Assembly (NCBI GenBank): GCA_964501785.1
Contig: CAZCUD010000001.1
Coordinates: 310,001-374,000, forward strand
Length of the DNA stretch: 64,000 nt
Direction of reading: 5' to 3'
Source: DATBSK01 sp964501785
Lineage (GTDB): Bacteria; Actinomycetota; Acidimicrobiia; IMCC26256; PALSA-555
The translations under genes were made by a program, and so were the position numbers. Every line of letters starts with the position of its first letter. Positions within the stretch are counted from its first letter, which is position 1. The notes below the pieces were generated by a model that worked only from the letters and a program-made list of their open reading frames with translations, was not told the origin of the DNA and searched no databases. Below, piece after piece: positions 55,467 to 63,760 of the stretch.

Positions 55467-58439
55467 ATGCGCGTCCCGACGGCCGAGCGCCGCCGCTTCC
55501 GTGTCCGCGGGTGGATCATCGCGCTCGCGGTCGTCGTCCTGGTGCTGCTGTTCAGCCTCCGAGGGCTTGCGGGCTTCTACACCGAGTACCTGTGGTTCGA
55601 CTCCCTCTCCCAGGGCGACACCTGGGGGTCGCTGCTCGCCGCGAAGGTGGTGCCGGCGCTCGTCTTCACGGTGATCTTCTTCGCGATCCTCTTCGCGAAC
55701 CTCGTGATCGCCGACCGGCTCGCACCGAGGTTGCGGCCGATGGGCGCGCCCACCCCCGAGGACGAGCTCGTCACCCGGTACCAGGAGACGACCGCCCGCT
55801 ACCGAGGCCGCATCCGCGTCGGCATCGCCCTCTTCTTCGCGTTGATCGCGGGGATCGGCGTCTCGTCGCAGTGGCGCCAGTGGATCCTGTTCACCAACTC
55901 CGTCGACTTCGGGATCAAGGACCCGCAGTTCGACAAGGACGTCGGCTTCTACGTCTTCCAGCTCCCGTTCATCAACTTCATCATCGACTGGCTGTTCGCC
56001 GGGCTCGTGATCGTGCTGCTCGTCACGGCGGTCGCGCACTACCTCAACGGGGGCATCCGGTTCCAGAGCCCGCTCCAGCACGTGACGCCGCAGGTGAAGG
56101 CGCACCTCTCGGTGATCCTGGCGATCATGGCGCTCGTCAAGACCGCCGAGTACTACTTCTCGCGGTTCGAGCTCGATCTCTCCGACCGCGGGTTCGTCGA
56201 CGGCGCGAGCTACACCGACGTCAACGCGCAGCTCCCGGCGCTCAACTTCCTCGTCTTCGTCTCGATCATCGCGGCCGCGCTGTTCATCTGGAACATCTGG
56301 CGTCGCGGCTGGGTGCTGCCCGTCATCGCGGTCGGCCTGTGGGCGTTCGTGTCGCTCGTCGTCGGCACCATCTACCCCGCCATCATCCAGAACTTCCGTG
56401 TCAACCCCAACGAGTTGGCGACGGAGCGGCCCTACATCAAGCGCAACATCGAGGCGACCCGACAGGCCTTCGACCTCGCGTCCATCGACGTCGAGCAGTT
56501 CGACTACACCCAGAACCTCGAGCCCGCCGTCGTCGACGCCAACCGGCCGACGATCGACAACGCGCGCCTCTGGGACCCGAGCGTCATCCGCGAGACCTAC
56601 GAGACGCTGCAAGCGCTCCAGACCTACTACCAGATCAACGACGTCGATGTAGATCGCTACTCGATCGACGGTCAGATCACCCAGGTGCTGCTCTCGGCCC
56701 GCGAGCTCAACAGCAGCGAGCTGCCGAGCCAGTCGTGGGTCAACGAACACCTCGTCTACACCCACGGCTACGGGGCGATCGCCGCACCGAGCAACTCGGC
56801 CGAGGGCGACGGATCGCCCTCGTTCGTGCTCTCCGACATCCCGCCGGAGGGTCAGGCGATCCCGCTGGAGGGCACCGGCGCGGAGGTGTACTTCGGGGAA
56901 GGGCTCGACGGGTTCGTGATCGTCGATGCCAAGCAGAGCGAGCTCAACTACGCCCGTCAGGGCGTGCAAGACGCCCGGACCCGCTACAAGGGCCGTGACG
57001 GCGTCGGCATCGGCAACTTCATCCGGCGCGCGGCGTTCGCACTCCGGTTCGGCGACCCGAACATCCTCATCTCGGGGCAGGTCACCGACCGATCCCGCAT
57101 CCTGTTGAAGCGGGACATCCGTGACCGTGTGGAGACGCTCGCGCCGTTCCTCGACTACGACGCGGACCCGTACCCGGTCGTGGTCGACGGTCGCATGGTG
57201 TGGATCCTCGACGGCTACACGACCTCGACCGAGTACCCGTACTCGCAGGTGTACCAGGGCTCGGGCGGGCTCTCGGGCGACGTCAACTACGCGCGCAACT
57301 CGGTGAAGGTGACGGTCGACGCGTACGAGGGCACGGTGAAGTTCTTCGTCATCGACCCCGACGACCCGATCATCCAGGCCTACCAGAAGGCGTTCCCCGA
57401 CCTGTTCACGCCCTTCGACGAGATGCCCGACCCGCTGGTCGAGCACCTCCGCTACCCCGAGGACCTGTTCAAGCTGCAGTCGAACGCGTTCTCGAAGTAC
57501 CACGTGGTCGAGCCGCAGCGCTTCTACAACGGCAACGAGCGCTGGCTCCTGTCGCCCGATCCCAACGCGGCGGTGACGCCGATCGCCGAGGCCGGCACGA
57601 ACCAGCAGGAGAACACGACGCGCGCGCCGGAGATCACCGCGCAGACCCGACGTCAGGATCCGTACTACCTCTACCTGCGACTCCCGAACGACGAGGAAGA
57701 GAGCTTCTTGATCCTCCAGCCGTTCGTCCCGGTGTCGGAAGGCAACCAGCTCACGCGCCTCGTGTCGTTCATGAGCGCCAAGTCCGACCCCGACGACTAC
57801 GGCGAGCTCGAGGCGTTCGTGATGCCCCAGGGCGAGCAGGTGCTCGGTCCGGTGCAGGCGGCGGCGAACATCCAGAAGGCGACCGAGATCTCGGAGCGGA
57901 TCACGCTGCTCAGCCGGAGCACCAACGTGATCGCCGGCGCGGTGCAGCTGATCCCGGTCGGCGACTCGGTGCTCTACGTCCAACCGTTCTTCACGGTGGC
58001 CCGCAACAACCCGAACGCGTTCCCGCAGTTCCAGTTCGTGACGGTGGCCGTGCCCGACCCAAACCAGGAGCCCGTGCTCGCGTCGACCGTCAGCGGTGCC
58101 CTCGACCGGATCTTCGGTCGGGCCGCGCCCGAGCCGACGGAGCCCGGTGAGCCGACCGAGCCCGGCACGCCGCAGGATGCGACCGTCGCGTCGCTGCTCG
58201 AGGAGGCCGAGCGGAAGTTCGCCGAGGCCGAGCAGGCACTCACCCAGGGCGACCTCGGCGAGTACCAGGACCTGGTGAGCGAGGCCCGCGAGCTGATCGC
58301 CGAGGCCACGGAGCGCCTCGCGTCAGAGGGCACCAGCACGACGCCCCTGACCGGGCCCGCCACCACCACCACGACCTCGCCTCCGTCGGCGAGCGCACAG
58401 CAGGCCCTGGGCCCGATCGACCGGGCGCTGCGCGGCTGA
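55467..58439 (+). CDS. UPF0182-family large membrane protein
   Basis: A 990-aa protein with about seven TM helices in the first 330 residues (first VRGWIIALAVVVLVLLFSLRG) and a large extracytoplasmic region (about 340-890) carrying the family segments RRAAFALRFGDPNILIS and YSQVYQGSGG. The C-terminus is acidic and helical (EEAERKFAEAEQAL), then Thr/Pro-rich. The family is widespread in actinobacteria and cyanobacteria and its role is not established. TAGGCT (55452-55457) ends 9 nt before the ATG. Confidence 0.9.
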   Translation: MRVPTAERRRFRVRGWIIALAVVVLVLLFSLRGLAGFYTEYLWFDSLSQGDTWGSLLAAKVVPALVFTVIFFAILFANLVIADRLAPRLRPMGAPTPEDELVTRYQETTARYRGRIRVGIALFFALIAGIGVSSQWRQWILFTNSVDFGIKDPQFDKDVGFYVFQLPFINFIIDWLFAGLVIVLLVTAVAHYLNGGIRFQSPLQHVTPQVKAHLSVILAIMALVKTAEYYFSRFELDLSDRGFVDGASYTDVNAQLPALNFLVFVSIIAAALFIWNIWRRGWVLPVIAVGLWAFVSLVVGTIYPAIIQNFRVNPNELATERPYIKRNIEATRQAFDLASIDVEQFDYTQNLEPAVVDANRPTIDNARLWDPSVIRETYETLQALQTYYQINDVDVDRYSIDGQITQVLLSARELNSSELPSQSWVNEHLVYTHGYGAIAAPSNSAEGDGSPSFVLSDIPPEGQAIPLEGTGAEVYFGEGLDGFVIVDAKQSELNYARQGVQDARTRYKGRDGVGIGNFIRRAAFALRFGDPNILISGQVTDRSRILLKRDIRDRVETLAPFLDYDADPYPVVVDGRMVWILDGYTTSTEYPYSQVYQGSGGLSGDVNYARNSVKVTVDAYEGTVKFFVIDPDDPIIQAYQKAFPDLFTPFDEMPDPLVEHLRYPEDLFKLQSNAFSKYHVVEPQRFYNGNERWLLSPDPNAAVTPIAEAGTNQQENTTRAPEITAQTRRQDPYYLYLRLPNDEEESFLILQPFVPVSEGNQLTRLVSFMSAKSDPDDYGELEAFVMPQGEQVLGPVQAAANIQKATEISERITLLSRSTNVIAGAVQLIPVGDSVLYVQPFFTVARNNPNAFPQFQFVTVAVPDPNQEPVLASTVSGALDRIFGRAAPEPTEPGEPTEPGTPQDATVASLLEEAERKFAEAEQALTQGDLGEYQDLVSEARELIAEATERLASEGTSTTPLTGPATTTTTSPPSASAQQALGPIDRALRG

Positions 58440-58445
58440 CGACCG

Positions 58446-58465
58446 GCCCGCCCGGCCGGGCGGGC
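58446..58465. terminator. GC palindrome after the UPF0182 gene
   Basis: Perfect 20-nt palindrome with arms GCCCGCCCGG, seven nt after the stop at 58439 and just before the suf promoter. Probably the terminator of the ylbL-UPF0182 transcript. Confidence 0.55.
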
Positions 58466-58469
58466 GGGA

Positions 58470-58498
58470 TTGAGAGCGGGTCGGGGGATTGTTACTAT
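58470..58498 (+). promoter_or_regulatory. Housekeeping-type promoter of the suf operon
   Basis: TTGAGA at 58470-58475, a 17-nt spacer and TACTAT at 58493-58498 match the sigma-70/HrdB consensus well. A leader of about 78 nt precedes sufB. No sufR repressor gene is adjacent, unlike most actinobacterial suf operons. Confidence 0.65.
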
Positions 58499-58582
58499 CG
58501 GCGTAGTGTTAATTCGCGGGTTCCGCCACCCGTGATCACGAAGGCAACACAGACCTCAGCATCCGCTCGACGGGAGCGCCAG

Positions 58583-61141
58583 ATGGCCGTCCAGGGCATC
58601 GACCTCGGCAAGTACAAGCTCGGCTGGCACGACTCGACGGACGACTACGCCTTCATCCCGAAGAAGGGCCTCAACGAGGAGATCGTCCGGGAGATCTCGG
58701 GCTTCAAGGAGGAGCCCGAGTGGATGACGAAGTTCCGGCTGAACGCGCTGAAGCGCTTCGAGCGCAAGCCCATGCTCGAGTGGTTCGCGAAGAACATGCC
58801 CGACATCGACTTCGACGACATCTACTACTACCTGAAGCCGACCGAGGGCGGGCAGGTCAACGACTGGGACATGCTCCCCGAGTCGATGAAGGAGACCTAC
58901 GAGAAGCTCGGGATCCCCGAGGCCGAGCGCAAGTACCTCGCCGGCGTGACCACGCAGTTCGAGTGCCTGCGGGGATCGACCCTCGTGTGGACGACTGGTG
59001 GCATGCGGCCGATCAAGGAGCTGGGCGCGGGCGACGAGGTGTTCTCGCTCGACGAACACCGGAAGCGAATCGTGCCCGGTCGGGTAGTCGACGCGGGTTG
59101 CTCGGGAGAGAAAGAGGTCTTCGAGATCCGTGCTCGCGGCGGTCGCGTGATCGGCGCGTCGGGGAACCACCCGTTCCTGACGTTGCGTGATCGACGCAAG
59201 CCGGGACGCCAGCGCGCGCGCTTCGCCGCGGAGTGGGTACCGGTCGACGATCTGCAGGTCGGTGACTACGTCGCGATCGCGACGGATGTTCCCGACTTCG
59301 GCGAGTCGTACGACCTCCTCGTCCCTGATCGCGCGGATGCCGCTGGCTTCCCGATCTCCACGTCGGACGATCTGTGCTGGTGGGCTGGCGTGTTCCTCGG
59401 GGACGGCTACTTGAAGCACAGCGGCCCCTACACGACGCTCGAGTTCGCGATCGACACGACCGACACGGTGATGGTCGACGAGATCGTCCGCGTGACGCGT
59501 GAGCAGTTCGGGATCGAGCTTCGCGTCGCCAAGGACGGACTCCGTCTCACGGGGCTCGGCACGGCGCCGATCGCGGAGTGGGTGCTGTTGAACGGTCTCG
59601 GCGGAAGCGCGCACAGCAAGCGGTTCCCCGATTGGGTCTGGTGGCTCCCGCAGTCGCAGCGCCTCTCGCTCCTCGCTGGGTACGCGGACGCCGATGGATA
59701 CGTGCGAGATCACGCTTCGTCGCACGATCTGAGCATCACGAGCGCGAACGAGGACCTCCTCACCGACGCGAAGCAGCTCGCGGCGCTGTGCGGGATCTGG
59801 AGTGGGAGCGTCAACCCCTTCACGCAGCGCCTGTCGCACGATCCCAGCCGCATCGGCATCGGCTACCGACTGCAGTTCAGCGGTCGGTTCGACCGCATCC
59901 CCGTGCGGTCGCCGCGTCGCATCGAGCGGATGAACCGGCGCAAGTACATCCACACCAATCGAAGCGCCAAGGGCACGGTGTTCCGCGCGCACAGCGGCGA
60001 CTCCCTCGGCTTCGTGCGGATCGAATCGATCGAGTCGGTCGGCGTCGAACCGGTCTACGACATCGAGGTGGCGAACCACCACAACTTCGTCGCCGAGGGG
60101 TTCGTGGTGCACAACTCCGAGGTCGTGTACCACAAGAACCGTGAGGAGCTCGAGAAGCTCGGCGTGTACTTCACCTCGATGGACCAGGCGGTGAAGGACT
60201 ACCCGGAGCTCGTGCGTGAGCACTTCGGCACCGTGATCCCGCCCGGTGACAACAAGTTCGCCGCGCTCAACTCCTCGGTCTGGAGTGGTGGGTCGTTCAT
60301 CTACGTGCCGCCGGGCGTGCACGTGGAGATGCCGCTCCAGGCGTACTTCCGCATCAACGCGGAGAACGCGGGGCAGTTCGAACGCACGCTGATCATCGCC
60401 GACGAGGGCGCGTCGGTGCACTACGTCGAGGGCTGCTCGGCGCCGGTGTACTCGACCGACTCGCTGCACTCGGCGGTGGTCGAGCTGATCGCGAAGCCCG
60501 GCGCGCGGATCCGGTACACGACGATCCAGAACTGGTCGCCCAACGTCTACAACCTGGTCACGAAGCGTGCGCGCGCCGAGACCGAGGCGACCGTCGAGTG
60601 GATCGACGGCAACCTCGGCTCGAAGCTCACGATGAAGTACCCCGCCGTCGTGATGACCGGCCCGAAGGCGCACGGCGAGGTGCTGTCGGTCGCGTACGCG
60701 GGGCCGGGGCAGCACCAGGACGCGGGCGCCAAGATGACGCACGCCGCGCCCGAGACGACGTCGGTGATCGACTCGAAGTCGATCTCCAAGGACGGCGGGC
60801 GCACGACGTACCGCGGCCTGGTGAAGGTCGACGAGGGCGCCCACGGCGTGAAGAGCCACGTGCGCTGCGACGCGCTCATCCTCGACGAGCACAGCCGCTC
60901 CGACACCTACCCCTACATGGAGATCGGCGAGAAGGACGCTCGCATCGGCCACGAGGCGACCGTCTCGAAGGTCGGCGACGACCAGCTCTTCTACCTCCAG
61001 TCGCGGGGCCTCACGGAGCAGCAGGCGACGGCGATGATCGTCAACGGCTTCATCGAGCCCGTCACCAAGACGCTGCCGATGGAGTACGCGGTCGAGCTGA
61101 GCCGCCTGATCGAGCTCAACATGGAGGGCTCGGTCGGTTGA
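58583..61141 (+). CDS. sufB: Fe-S assembly scaffold SufB, interrupted by an intein
   Basis: An 852-aa precursor. The N-extein is residues 1-127, the intein 128-511 and the C-extein 512-852, so the spliced SufB is 468 aa, the normal length. The extein junction reads GVTTQFE / SEVVYH. The C-extein has GDNKFAALNSSVWSGGSFIYVPPG and the conserved QNWSPNVYNLVTKR, and ends with MEYAVELSRLIELNMEGS. SufBCD builds Fe-S clusters under stress or iron limitation. ATG 58583 has GGGAGC upstream; a GTG at 58532 would add 17 residues. Confidence 0.93.
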   Translation: MAVQGIDLGKYKLGWHDSTDDYAFIPKKGLNEEIVREISGFKEEPEWMTKFRLNALKRFERKPMLEWFAKNMPDIDFDDIYYYLKPTEGGQVNDWDMLPESMKETYEKLGIPEAERKYLAGVTTQFECLRGSTLVWTTGGMRPIKELGAGDEVFSLDEHRKRIVPGRVVDAGCSGEKEVFEIRARGGRVIGASGNHPFLTLRDRRKPGRQRARFAAEWVPVDDLQVGDYVAIATDVPDFGESYDLLVPDRADAAGFPISTSDDLCWWAGVFLGDGYLKHSGPYTTLEFAIDTTDTVMVDEIVRVTREQFGIELRVAKDGLRLTGLGTAPIAEWVLLNGLGGSAHSKRFPDWVWWLPQSQRLSLLAGYADADGYVRDHASSHDLSITSANEDLLTDAKQLAALCGIWSGSVNPFTQRLSHDPSRIGIGYRLQFSGRFDRIPVRSPRRIERMNRRKYIHTNRSAKGTVFRAHSGDSLGFVRIESIESVGVEPVYDIEVANHHNFVAEGFVVHNSEVVYHKNREELEKLGVYFTSMDQAVKDYPELVREHFGTVIPPGDNKFAALNSSVWSGGSFIYVPPGVHVEMPLQAYFRINAENAGQFERTLIIADEGASVHYVEGCSAPVYSTDSLHSAVVELIAKPGARIRYTTIQNWSPNVYNLVTKRARAETEATVEWIDGNLGSKLTMKYPAVVMTGPKAHGEVLSVAYAGPGQHQDAGAKMTHAAPETTSVIDSKSISKDGGRTTYRGLVKVDEGAHGVKSHVRCDALILDEHSRSDTYPYMEIGEKDARIGHEATVSKVGDDQLFYLQSRGLTEQQATAMIVNGFIEPVTKTLPMEYAVELSRLIELNMEGSVG
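58964..60115 (+). other. SufB intein with LAGLIDADG homing endonuclease (384 aa)
   Basis: The intein begins with Cys (CLRGSTLVWT, block A) and ends VVHN followed by Ser, the standard residues for splicing. Block B is GASGNHPFLTL and block F is VYDIEVANHHNFVAEGF. Two LAGLIDADG-type helices, WWAGVFLGDGYL and LLAGYADADGYV, show the homing endonuclease is present and looks intact. The DNA uses more A/T at third positions than the flanking extein code, suggesting later arrival. Confidence 0.93.
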
Positions 61142-61163
61142 GCGAGCAGGTGCAGCGCTCCAG

Positions 61164-62483
61164 GTGACCACGGCGTTCACCCCCGACGCGGCCCGCGCGA
61201 TCGGGGGTCCCGACTGGCTCGCGCGCCGACGCCTCGCGGCCGCGGAGCAGATCGCGACGCTCGAGTGGCCGAGCGAGCACGACGAGATCTGGCGCTACAG
61301 CCGCATCGGCGACTTCGACCTCTCCCGCTACCACCCTGTCCCACCCGAACAGCTCGGTGACCCCGCCGTGGAAGCAGCTCCGGGCGGTGGACCGTTCGCG
61401 GCCGAGATCGGCGAGCACGCGGGGATGGTGGTGGTGCGCAACGGTCGCGTCGTGCACCACGAGCTCGATCCCGCGCTGGAGTCGAAGGGCGTGACGGTGT
61501 GTGGTCTCGCCACCTGCGACGACTCCGAGCTGCGCGACTCGCTCGGTGTGTGCTCCGACGCCTCGCCGGACGCGTTCACGGTGCTGCACGACGCGTTCCT
61601 CGCCGGTGGTGCCTGCATCAAGGTTCCCGCGGGCGTCGTCGTCGACCGCCCGATCGTCGTGCTCCACTGGGCCCAGGGCGAGGGGTGTGCGAGCTTCCCC
61701 CACACGCTGCTCGTCGCGGGCGACGGCTCCGAGGTCACGCTCGTCGAGCGGGCCGGGTCACCCGACTTCCCGGCCGACGGGCCGGGTCACCTCGTCGACG
61801 GCGTGGTCGAGCTGCTCGTCGGCGACAACGCGCACGTGCGCTACGTCACCGTGCAGGAGCACGGTCCCCGCACGTGGAGCATCGTGCTCCAGCGTGCGCA
61901 CCTGGGTCGCGACGCGACCCTGCGCTCGTCGGCAGTGGCGCTCGGTGGCGACTACGCCCGGCTGCGCAGCGAGTCGCTCCTCGCCGCCCCGGGGTCCGAG
62001 AGCGACCTGATCGCGGTGTACTTCGGCGATCACCGCCAGATGCTCGACTTCCGCACGTTCCAGGACCACGACGCGCCGCACACCCGCAGCGACCTGCTGT
62101 TCAAGGGCGCGGTCGAGGACCACGCCCGCTCGGTGTACTCGGGGCTCGTGCGGCTCCGCCCGCCGGCCCAGAAGTCGGAGGCGTACCAGACGAACCGCAA
62201 CCTCGTGCTCACCGAGGGCGCGGGTGCGGAGTCGATCCCGAACCTGGAGATCGAGGCCAACGACGTGCGGTGCTCGCACGCCAGCACGGTCGGCCCCATC
62301 GACGAGGACCAGCTCTACTACCTCGCCACGCGCGGCATCCCACCCGAGGAGGCCGAGCGGCTCATCGTGCTCGGGTTCTTCGACGACGTCTTCGCCCGGC
62401 TCCCCGTGAGCGCGCTCGTCGAGCCACTGCGGCGGCGCGTGATCGAGAAGATCGAGCACCCTGCCGAGGGCGACCATGGCTGA
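61164..62483 (+). CDS. sufD: Fe-S assembly protein SufD
   Basis: A 439-aa partner of SufB in the SufBC2D complex. N-terminal helices contain EWPSEHDEIWRYSRIGDFDL; the beta-helix core follows, and the C-terminus has DNAHVRYVTVQ, DHDAPHTRSDLLFKGAV and CSHASTVGPIDEDQLYYLATRGIP. The latter two carry the His and Cys residues used for cluster assembly at the SufB-SufD interface. The GTG start is 22 nt after sufB. Its 3' end overlaps the Rieske gene by eight bases. Confidence 0.93.
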   Translation: MTTAFTPDAARAIGGPDWLARRRLAAAEQIATLEWPSEHDEIWRYSRIGDFDLSRYHPVPPEQLGDPAVEAAPGGGPFAAEIGEHAGMVVVRNGRVVHHELDPALESKGVTVCGLATCDDSELRDSLGVCSDASPDAFTVLHDAFLAGGACIKVPAGVVVDRPIVVLHWAQGEGCASFPHTLLVAGDGSEVTLVERAGSPDFPADGPGHLVDGVVELLVGDNAHVRYVTVQEHGPRTWSIVLQRAHLGRDATLRSSAVALGGDYARLRSESLLAAPGSESDLIAVYFGDHRQMLDFRTFQDHDAPHTRSDLLFKGAVEDHARSVYSGLVRLRPPAQKSEAYQTNRNLVLTEGAGAESIPNLEIEANDVRCSHASTVGPIDEDQLYYLATRGIPPEEAERLIVLGFFDDVFARLPVSALVEPLRRRVIEKIEHPAEGDHG

Positions 62484-62790
62484 CCTCGCGCTCTGCAAGA
62501 CGGGTGACGTCGCCGACGGGTCCGCGAAGCGGTTCGACGTCGACGGTCACCGTCTCTGCGCCGTGAACCTCGGCGGCCGGTTCCACGTGATCGACGACGA
62601 GTGCTCGCACGAGGACTACTCCCTCTCCGAGGGCGACGTGTGGCCGGACGAGTGCGAGATCGAGTGCCCGAAGCACGGTTCGACCTTCCTGCTCACCACC
62701 GGCGAGCCCCAGACCCTGCCGGCGACGCAGCCCGTCGCCGTCTACGGCGTTCGGATCGAGGGCGACGACGTGATCGTGGAGGTCCCGTGA
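62476..62790 (+). CDS. Rieske-type 2Fe-2S ferredoxin of the suf operon
   Basis: A 104-aa protein resembling ferredoxin subunits of non-haem oxygenases. The cluster ligands are C43-x-H45 and C64-x2-H67, with a 15-residue loop (EDYSLSEGDVWPDEC) typical of dioxygenase ferredoxins. Rieske genes sit in many actinobacterial suf operons, perhaps supplying electrons for assembly. ATG 62476 overlaps sufD and its stop overlaps the sufC GTG. Confidence 0.9.
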   Translation: MADLALCKTGDVADGSAKRFDVDGHRLCAVNLGGRFHVIDDECSHEDYSLSEGDVWPDECEIECPKHGSTFLLTTGEPQTLPATQPVAVYGVRIEGDDVIVEVP

Positions 62791-63590
62791 GCTCCCACCG
62801 ACTCGTGATCCGCGACGTCCACGCGTCGGTCGAGGGCCTCGAGATCCTGCGCGGGGTCGACCTCGAGATCGCTTCGGGCGAGGTCCACGCGCTCATGGGA
62901 CCCAACGGCTCGGGGAAGTCGACGCTCGCGAACGTCCTCATGGGCCGGGCCGACTACGAGGTGACCGCCGGGTCGATCGCCGTCGACGGTGACGAGCTCG
63001 TCGGGCTGGCGACCTGGCAGCGCGCGGCGCGTGGGCTCTTCCTCGCGTCGCAGTACCCCGCCGGCGTGCCCGGCGTGCCCGTCGGTGAGCTCGTCGGGGC
63101 CGCGGTGCGCGCGCGGGGCGACGACCTCGCGGGTGTGGACGCACGGCTGCAGGCCGAGGCGCAGCGGCTCTCCATCCGTGACGAGCTCCTCGAGCGCGGG
63201 GTCAACGACGAGTTCTCCGGCGGTGAGCAGAAGCGGATGGAGACGCTCCAGCTCGCGGTGCTCGCTCCGCGCTTCGCGATCCTCGACGAGATCGACTCCG
63301 GTCTCGACGTCGACGCGCTGCGTGACGTGTCACGGCGCATCGAGACGATGACGTCGGAGCAGGGCCTCGGCGTGCTCGCCATCACCCACTACGCGCGCCT
63401 GCTCACCGAGCTGCGCGCGGATCACGTCCACGTGCTGCTGGGCGGGCGCATCGTCACCAGCGGCGGCCCGGAGCTCGCCGACCACCTCGAGGAGGTCGGC
63501 TACGAGGGCATCGCCGACGAGCTCGGTGTCGACGATCTCCGCGTCGAGAAGCCCACCGAGCCCGACCCCTTCTCCGAGCCGGGCTTTTGA
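62787..63590 (+). CDS. sufC: Fe-S assembly ATPase SufC
   Basis: A 267-aa ABC-type ATPase with Walker A GPNGSGKST at 38-46, the SufC-type Q-loop region LFLASQYPAGVPGV, signature FSGGEQKRME and Walker B FAILDEIDSGLDVDAL. It drives conformational change in SufBD. The GTG start overlaps the Rieske stop by four bases. No sufS or sufU gene follows within the window, although those are normally next in the operon. Confidence 0.94.
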   Translation: MSSHRLVIRDVHASVEGLEILRGVDLEIASGEVHALMGPNGSGKSTLANVLMGRADYEVTAGSIAVDGDELVGLATWQRAARGLFLASQYPAGVPGVPVGELVGAAVRARGDDLAGVDARLQAEAQRLSIRDELLERGVNDEFSGGEQKRMETLQLAVLAPRFAILDEIDSGLDVDALRDVSRRIETMTSEQGLGVLAITHYARLLTELRADHVHVLLGGRIVTSGGPELADHLEEVGYEGIADELGVDDLRVEKPTEPDPFSEPGF

Positions 63591-63592
63591 TC

Positions 63593-63720
63593 ACGGGGGA
63601 GGCAGGCCTCCCCCGTGGGCCCCCTCCGTGTGCACGGGGGAGGCAGGCCTCCCCCGTAGACCCCCTCCGGCGCGGCTCGGTGCCGCGCTCGGTTGTTCAA
63701 GGCCGGCGAAGCCGGCCTTG
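63593..63720. repeat. Tandem terminator-like palindromes after sufC
   Basis: Two copies of the 24-nt palindrome with arm ACGGGGGAGGC (63593-63616 and 63634-63657), spaced 41 nt, then CAAGGCCGGC-GAA-GCCGGCCTTG (63698-63720). The first palindrome begins two bases after the sufC stop. The same pair of hairpin types occurs downstream of pstA (28190-28278). It probably ends both the suf operon and the convergent gene at the right edge. Confidence 0.75.
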
Positions 63721-63760
63721 GGCGAGCCGATGGCGTCCGCCGGAACGAAGTCTTCCTGGC

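Noticed and set aside
55254..57983. 909-codon open frame antisense to the UPF0182 gene
   Set aside because: Composition typical of an antisense frame in GC-rich DNA; UPF0182 on the plus strand is full length and conserved-looking.
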